Shown: positions 57,111 through 64,000 of the stretch, piece after piece
Layout: each line of letters starts with the position of its first letter
How positions within the stretch are numbered: position 1 is the stretch's first letter
Source of the DNA: Cryptomeria japonica
Lineage: Eukaryota > Streptophyta > Pinopsida > Cupressales > Cupressaceae
Reading direction: 5' to 3'
NCBI RefSeq assembly: GCF_030272615.1
Contig: NC_081414.1
Span: 238,239,233-238,303,232 of the forward strand
DNA length: 64,000 nt
Notes under the pieces: generated by a model
Told to the model about the DNA's origin: nothing
The model's database searches: none
The model's input: the letters and a program-made list of their open reading frames with translations, nothing else
Program-made: the position numbers and the translations under genes

Positions 57111-58324
57111 AAGGGCATCTGTGCACAGTATTTGCTTCCACATAATGTTTACGTGTAGGATGTTATAGCATCTTCCTGACAATCTACCCTGCACCCTGAA
57201 TTTTCCTGGAAATCTGGATTACGATCTGTTCCAAGCTATCGTCGGGAACCCTGCTTTGACGGTCCTAGCTCTGAAGATGTAAGTTTTTCATAGATCTGAC
57301 CTCTTGCAAGCTTTTCCCTGATGGCCATCTGTTTCAAACCACCGTCAGGGACTCTGCTTTGACGACCCTGCACCTGCCTCTGGAGACGTGCGTTCTCTCT
57401 TGTTGAGAACCGCAAAAACCCCTGCAAACCCCTGCAAACCGTCCAAATATCCAATACGCATACGCCAAAAAGCTTGAGCATAATAATTGACATAAATAAT
57501 ATGCATCTTTACCAGATAGAAACTAAAGAAATAGGGAAAATTTTACAACAAAAACATGTGCTGATTGGTTGGGTGTGCTCAGATTAATAACGGGTTAAGC
57601 AAAATAGCCTCCGCTATAGTTTCCTGCGGGCAGGAACTAACAAATCTTTAGGATGGCATGCGCCACCAAAAGATATTTTCATTGAGATCTTGATATTGGC
57701 ACATTCTAGGGAATTTGATTTTGTGTTAAGTACAATAAGCTTTTCTATAATTGTAGAGTAATAAAATAAAATAAAGATGTGTAGAAAAATGAAATTACTG
57801 CTGCCTGAGTTGATACCTGTAAGGATTTTTTAGAGAAAGCATTTCTGTGGTGTTGAAATTATGTTACTCAAAACTCAATTTATAGATTTATATTTTTAAG
57901 AGAATTTTTAGATCAAATTCTGTCATTCACAAGAATACTATTGAAATTGTATATCAATATGTAGATCCAAAATTTATTTAGATACTGTAATGTAATACTG
58001 ATTAAATAGTATGTCAGATTAAATCTAGTTGACTTTCTTGAAGTTAATTAGAACAATACAGTCAACTAGATTTAGTCTGGGATATTCTGATAGTAATACA
58101 ATTAAATTTATTTGAAAAAAATCAAAATAATAAAAGAAAAAATATTATTTTCAATAGATCGAGACAGAGTTATCAACATAGTACATCTCAACCTTAATTC
58201 TTTAAAGCTGAAAAGACAAAAAAAAAAAACAAGAAAAAGAAACACAGTTAACATACTCAAAACAGAGTTATAAAAATAGTATATCCCATTAAAATATAAG
58301 AAACCCTGCATCTAAAAAGAGAAA
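57111..58324. other. no gene recognised; short degenerate repeat
   Basis: Two related stretches about 100 bp apart (57227-57280 and 57330-57385) share ctgtttcaa-c-accgtc-ggga and ctctgctttgacgaccctg-type words. An 85-codon minus ORF (57493-57236) spans them and has no known motif. The rest is AT-rich, including an AGTCAACTAGATTTA inverted pair near 58020-58075. Confidence 0.45.
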
Positions 58325-59730
58325 AAGCCATGTTGGCCGGCGTCGCTGTGTCTCTGTTGACCAAGAGGGGGAATGTTGTAAGACAGATAGAATTCCCTAT
58401 CAAACGGATTCAGATGACTCATTTTCTTTCAGGCTGTAATAACAAGTGAAGGCAAAGCCTCAAGGAATCACGAGTAACAAGATTTATAAACTGAAACCAT
58501 AGTGGGTTGTATTTATATCAGCTTGTCATGCAGATTAACCAATTAAAACACTTTGCCTCTTCAAGATATAAAGAAAGAAACATCCTGAAAAGGTTAACTA
58601 CCATTTCTTTATAGCTCTGAAAATACTAATATTCAACAACAACTTCAAAGATTTATCGTACAATACATAGACCAACTATAAACCTACGGAAGAGAGGGTA
58701 CAAAAATAAAATATTGTTTATCAATCTCCCCACAATCCGTGCCAGAACAATTAATGGGACAGGTGACAGGTTGGAGGTGTAGATTGAGATAGGAGTAGAC
58801 TGAAATCCAGTCGTATCCAAGAAAGATCAGGTTTTAAGTTAGTCTTTAATGTTGAAGATTGACAATAGATATGGGAGAAATGGACATCTTAGGAAAGGCA
58901 GTGAGTAATTGGGATTATCTTCCAACATATCTGAAGCTTATTTCTTATTAGTTTTTAGCAATCAAAATCATCTTTATTAGTGGGAATCATATTACGATAT
59001 AATATTAGAATTTAATTAAATAATTGTTGAGTTAAATTGGTTCACTCATATTTCATGAGTAGTGGTTCAAATGAACAGATATCTAGTGAGGTGATGCATA
59101 CATGACTGAAGCATCAAGACTTCCTAATAGTAGGTCACCCATCCTAATACTTTTTCTGACTCAAACATGAGAAACTCCATGATTAAGTATGCTTGAATTG
59201 AAGTAATACTGAAATGACTGACCTCATGTGAAGTTCCAATACTTCATTAATCAAACCATCTTAAATACATTCATCAGAATTATATATTGATCAGATTCTT
59301 TTATATAACAACTTAATTCTTAAACTCCCACCAAAATTTTCTATTGTATTGAAAGATTGATAGCAAGTGCTTTATAAAATTTACCCACCTAATGTATTTC
59401 ATAAAGTCTACCGTGATATGCCAAAGGTCACAAAATGCATGCATCATTAAGTAAAACCCCCATGAAAAGTAAAACCTATCAACCTTTCAATTAGATTTAG
59501 GCTTTCAATTAGATCTAGGCTGACCCAAAGAATAATAAACTTGTTAAAAATTTGTAACAAGTACCTCTAGCCATTGAGGAGCATCCAAAGAAATTCCTGA
59601 GGAGTCAGAGAAATGATCACAAAGTATAGATAATGCTACTGTTGCTTCCATCTTCACCATTAGAACTAACAATGTGATACGATGCATTGGTATAACGAGC
59701 AAAATTAACATAACAGGAGCACTAGCAACT
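58325..59730. repeat. block D, copy 2
   Basis: Counterpart of 20455-22000. The minus strand at 59804-59566 gives a frame (NTTVKYQNAINVLEVASAPV, then MLILLVIPMHRITLLVLMVK, ending SLDAPQWLE before a possible donor) with a hydrophobic, perhaps membrane-spanning stretch. I do not recognise the family. The homologous reading in copy 1 is shifted, so at most one is real. Confidence 0.6.
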
Positions 59731-59884
59731 TCCAGTACATTTATTGCATTCTGGTATTTGACTGTTGTATTTTTGGGCTTGTTTTTTGATCCTGTCTCCT
59801 CCACACTGTTACCTCCACTGCATTGGTTTTCAGAGATTCCACCAAATGCTTATTTTTGTTGTTCAGTATCTAGCCTAACTTCAA

Positions 59885-60698
59885 TTATAGTAGATGTAAT
59901 AGAAAATAATCATAAAATAAAATTTGAAACTCAACTTCTGAAAGATCAAATAAAGTATTGATGCAGATAGATGTTTGTGGTTGCTCAAGATTCTTAGAAA
60001 ATGACTTTAAGATCAAGATGAGCTGACCATTAAATGGACATTAGAACAATATGATACAAGAAGATGTCTAAATGGGACGAGAGGCATCTTTAAATTGAAT
60101 TCTCAATAGGACAACCAAAGGCTAGGATTAAGCGGTTTAATGGATGGTTATGATTAAATGAGGATTAGGGTTATGCTGGAAAGATGTACTCATGTGACAA
60201 GTGTCACATGATAAACAACATATAGGGCTTAGGATAAGGTTAGGGAGCATTCTTATAGGAATGACCAAGATTAAGAGGTTTAAGTTAAAATGGATGGATA
60301 GGATATAAAGTTAGTTTGACTTTTGGGAAGGTGTCCAAGTTTAATGAATTAGGGACAAGGCTTAGTTAAATATGTGAAGCCCACAAGGTAGGACACTTGT
60401 TAAATAACTACAAATTTCAATTATGAACCATGTGAACACAATGAGGGGTGAGGATTGAATAGACGAAGATTAAGGTAAAATAAGAATTTGTTAAATTAAA
60501 TAGCTACATTTTTATTTAATTAATGGGATAGGATAAAGGTGAAATTAATTAAATAAATAAATCATATTTATTTCATTTAGGATTTTGGGGTAGAAAAAGG
60601 GGTTAATCAAGGAAATAATGTATATATATGTAAATAATTGGTTTAGGGTAGGCTAAAATTAGGTGTGGGTAGGCAGTGGACAATGTTAGGTATCTACA
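59885..60698 (-). mobile_element. gypsy 3' LTR, minus strand (block B copy 2)
   Basis: The minus strand starts TGTAGATACC after the polypurine tract AAAAGGGGAAAAA (60699-60711), which is cleaner here than in copy 1. It holds GTGACACTTGTCAC at 60194-60207. The far end is set by loss of similarity and is uncertain. Confidence 0.55.
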
Positions 60699-60874
60699 TT
60701 TTTCCCCTTTTAGAGATGATGTTGCAAAAAGAAATCATTTCAAAGAAGATTATTTTGTAAGTTGTATTTTTACATGGAAAAAAATAGACATTTTAAAATT
60801 TTCTAGATGTTTTCAATAAATGTCATTTATTTAGACATAGTTCCTATTATATTATTCTCTTAGTCGCAACAAAA

Positions 60875-61290
60875 ATGGTTTTTATTTGGAAGATTAACAA
60901 ACTTGAGGCTATGAGTGAGGCTGACACTAGGGTAGAAAAATGGGTTATGGAGGAGAAGGACAAATAGATTTGCAAAGCTGCAAGAAATATGGATTGTAAA
61001 TTAGAGTATTGGTATAAAGTTGTGGGATGCAAAAAGACCTTAGTGAGAAGGTGTCTCAAAGAAATGAGAACAAGATTGTAACGGATATTAAGGAAGGCTA
61101 AGAGATCCTTAAGTGTAAAATCAAGGAGATGTCCAAGAGAAGCCAAGAGATGGATTTGAAGAATTTGGCTTCCCTATAGGATATTTAGGAGGAAATTGAT
61201 TGTAGGAAAGCTAAGTAAAAGAGACATGCTATGTCCCCCTCTACTTTGAACGAAGCCCCTTGCTTCTATGGTTAAAGATACTCTGCATTC
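60875..61290 (+). pseudogene. coiled-coil-like ORF fragment (block B copy 2)
   Basis: Diverged copy of 45911-46325 with additional stops (for example after EEKDK near 60965). It shows the same charged, helical text (EADTRVEKWVMEEK) and the same frameshift near GCKKTL. Confidence 0.35.
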
Positions 61291-61389
61291 TTATTTCAAT
61301 AAAAGAAAGAAATAAATATTCTGATTTCTTCCATTCTATCATTTGAATCAAATAACTCCTCAAAATTAATTCTTTCAACTTGTGAATAA

Positions 61390-62870
61390 CCTTTACATAT
61401 AAGAATTGCCTAGTTTCTTACAAATTCTCCATCTTCATTTAGTTTGTTTCTATCCATTTGATTGCTATCACATTCTTGTTTGCTAGACTTGCTCCCAATT
61501 ACCAAGTCTATTTTTTCTCAATCTGATTCAATTCTTCTTCCATTTCTGGTATCCAGCCTTCATCCATGTTAGATCTAGAATCAAATTTCCCAAAATATTC
61601 ATTTTTTTATGTAACATTTACGTCCAAAAAATTTGAAGTAGTTGACAATTAGAGGTCTTCCACGCCATAGCTCATAAGGAGTATTGCAACATTTCACTCT
61701 TAGTTGTCCTCTATTAAGAATATGGACTTTAGTATGGAATGCTTGTTTCTAATAAATATTGGGTAGATTTTCCTCTTTTAACATTTTTCTTTCCCCGTGT
61801 CAAATAGTTCTATTTTTTTTTCTACTACTCCATTTGGCTAAGGAGTTCTAGAAGGAAATAGATGTCTCTTTATTCGATGTTATTAACAAAATATTCAAAT
61901 TCATTTGAGGTAAAACTGCCTCCTCTATCTAATGTTAGATAATTGATTCTACTGTTCATTTTGTTTTCAACCATTGACACAAAAATCTTAAGCATACTAA
62001 ATGCCTCTGAGTTTTTTCTCAAGAATGTAACCCAACTCATCCTAGAGAAATCATCAATAAGAAACATGAAGCATCTTTCACCTTGAAGACTCTTTGTTTT
62101 TGTTAGTCTACACAAGTTAGTATTGACGAGCTCCAAAGATTTTGTAGAAGATAACTCCTCAGTCTCAAACCTTGTCCTAGTTTACTTCCCAATCTAATTT
62201 TTTTTCCATAAGGTGTTTGTAGGATTGACAATCTTTGGCATGTCTCTGATTGCATGCATAGAGCTAATCTTCACAAGATTCTCAAAGTTGATGTATCTCA
62301 TTCTTTTGTTCCATATCAAAGATTTAATGTTTGTCCTAGAAGATAGTTTATTTTTTTATTTTCCCATAGGTTATATACATTTTCTTAAATTTGGGTTCCT
62401 TCTGCCACTAATATTCTACATCTTGCCTTCCTAATTTTATAGCCCTTATAGTGAAAAGAGAGATTGTTATCTTTCCTAAAAAATTGTATTGCATGGAGAA
62501 GACTGTTAATGAGACCCTTAGCATAGAGAATATCTTCTATATTGTTCTTCCCATCAATAGTTATTACTCCCTATCCAAAAATCATTTTAGAGGAGTCACC
62601 TTAAATATAATTGCGCCTCCAATCCATTTCTCAAGATTGGTGAAATTACTTTTTTCACATGTCATGTGGTCAAAATAGACACTTTCAATCACCAAAGGGC
62701 TTTTATCTTCTTATTATTGTTAGTTTCTTGGGTGCAAGACACCTTAGTAATATTTATAATATAAATAAAATTATAACTTTTCTTTAGGGCTTCAACCCAA
62801 GGAAGAAAATAGACACCAAATAATTTGTTTAGGGCTTCAACCCAAGTTCATTACTCTTTCATAATTACAA
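61390..62870 (-). pseudogene. Ty1/copia gag-pol remnant with integrase, minus strand
   Basis: The order from high to low coordinates is the protease-like region, gag-pre-integrase, integrase and start of RT. The integrase part is an open stretch of 88 codons at 62136-61870 reading CRLTKTKSLQGERCFMFLID, DFSRMSWVTFLRKNSEAF, MVENKMNSRINYLTLDRGG and SFTSNEFEYF. The first catalytic Asp (LIDD) and the second (LDRGG, usually SDRGG) are visible; the region of the catalytic Glu is lost after NNIE. RT begins WIPEMEEELNQIEKK near 61560 and is cut. Confidence 0.78.
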
Positions 62871-62899
62871 CACTTATGGAAGGATGACTTAGCCTCAAA

Positions 62900-64000
62900 T
62901 TAGCATGAATAATTAATTAATTTCTATAATAATAACTCAACATGACTAAATCAACTACTTTGACACATTGTATCTAGCACACTTTTGGGTGTACTCAAAT
63001 GTAGCTACTTTTAGATCACTACCTCCAATAAGCATTATAAATTTATTTACACACTTCCACACAACACACCAACATCACGTAAAACTAATATCTGCATTTT
63101 CACCCATTTCCAGACATGCAAAAGTAAGAGCCATCAACCTACAATTCGCAAAACCAAAAATTGAAGTTGAAATTTGAAATTGTCAAGCCTTCTCAAATCC
63201 AAATCGCAATCCAATCTTCCAAACCAAATTCGAAAGCCTCTCGCAATGATTTTCTAGATGATTACCCTGTGCATAGACCAACAAGCCAAAATAAATTGAA
63301 AAATTAAATTTTAGACTATAGTTTTCCCACTAATAGAAAAATTCCAAAAACCATATATCTTACTTAGCTTTGCAAAGTTTGAAAAATACATAATATGAAT
63401 ATATATTTCTTACCTACTCAATCAAGCCAACCAATTGAAAATAAGGGTAGGTAAAATAAATGAAACTCAACTACTTTAATATAGAAACGACAGTCAAATA
63501 GGAAATAAAAATATTTCCTTAAAATTAGACGGTAGGTTAAAATAATATTGTTTACAAATAATATTCCATATTTTAATTAAATAGTTCCCACACAATAATT
63601 TATAACTAATTATCATTATTCATAATAACACCAATAAATAAATAAAATTGTGTGGGAGAAAAAAGTGACACTAAGCAAACATGCCCTAATCTCACTTTCA
63701 AACACACACTTGTGGAATACGAAAGAGCCTAGAGGTATCACACAATTGGCTACTTCTTCTTGTGGAAGAGAGAGCCACGGGCTACCTATTAGGATTTCTA
63801 TTCCTTTGTTGCAATTGAAAGATGAAATGATGCAAGTTCAATCCCTAACCCCAAAGTGCAAGTATGAACTAATAACAAGATTGCACAATTGAACTTAAAC
63901 AATGTAAACACAAGGACAAGAAAAGAATGCAAATGCGTACCCAGAGTTAAAATCTGACTGAAAATGTTTGGGACGGGGGCGCGGGCGCCACTGTCCTGAT
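62900..64000. other. no gene recognised; GC-rich end
   Basis: 62930-63190 closes block B. 63190-63960 is unlike the rest of the window and holds an 80-codon ORF (63650-63892) without known motifs. The last 30 bases (gggacgggggcgcgggcgcc) are strikingly GC-rich and run off the window. Confidence 0.4.

Larger units (their letters stand above)
59831..63190. repeat. block B, copy 2 (composite of gypsy LTR, coiled-coil fragment and copia)
   Basis: Same order as 44551-47930 but retaining about 500 bp of copia integrase missing there. It is joined on the left to block D, whereas copy 1 is joined to block A. Confidence 0.85.

Noticed and set aside
57236-57493. 85-codon minus ORF next to the LRR exon, considered as an NLR part
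   Set aside because: No P-loop, no LRR or TIR words; it spans a short degenerate repeat.

Overview
This window looks like intergenic DNA from a large, repeat-rich seed-plant genome. A conifer or other gymnosperm is the best guess, but this is inference. The reasons are very AT-rich DNA, several decayed non-LTR retrotransposons (LINEs), plant-type Ty3/gypsy and Ty1/copia remnants, and plant-only gene fragments: a WW-domain exon with the Trp-Glu-Gln-Cys-Leu-Asp-Leu-Lys core, TNL-type leucine-rich repeats, and a HIPP-type heavy-metal-associated protein with a CaaX end. I see no bacterial gene organisation, no CRISPR array, no rRNA and no convincing tRNA gene.

Layout. 1-11 kb: an insertion with a LINE-like tail (117-2947, 14-bp target duplication), degenerate telomere-like repeats, then a near full-length plus-strand LINE (4697-10816, 13-bp target duplication). 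11.8-17.3 kb: about 200-bp inverted repeats bracket an LTR-like segment and a 1.7-1.9 kb tandem duplication. 17.1-22.8 kb: duplicated blocks with a WW-domain first exon present as two inverted copies. 22.9-29.2 kb: a 5'-truncated minus-strand LINE carrying an extra ORF (12-bp target duplication), then a plus-strand LINE that lost its endonuclease. 30.1-36.0 kb: a plus-strand gypsy element lacking its RT and integrase cores, with a polypurine tract and 3' LTR. 36.3-42.2 kb: a minus-strand LINE (17-bp target duplication), again with the extra ORF, apparently inserted in older LINE sequence. 42.3-53 kb: copia debris, microsatellites, gypsy LTR and copia remnants and a 1.43 kb foldback. 54.4-57.1 kb: the only gene-like island, with a repetitive coiled-coil ORF convergent with a leucine-rich-repeat exon and an HMA/HIPP-type module. 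58.3-63.2 kb: further copies of the earlier blocks.

A block order A-C-D-B explains much of the right two thirds. C-D-(B) lies at 17.1-22.8 kb, A-B at 43.7-47.9 kb and A-C-...-D-B at 48.5-63.2 kb. The gene-like island sits between C and D in the last copy, while only about 125 bp separate C and D in the first.

The most interesting items are (1) a long additional ORF downstream of RNase H in two separate LINE insertions, inside the target-site duplications, (2) a possible fusion of a leucine-rich-repeat exon to a complete HIPP-like module through phase-compatible splice sites, (3) a coiled-coil protein whose tryptophans are spaced 102-67-67-102 residues, and (4) two long hairpin-forming inverted repeats, one carrying a captured WW exon. 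All calls come from reading the sequence by eye, with no database search. Nearly all transposon genes here are broken.
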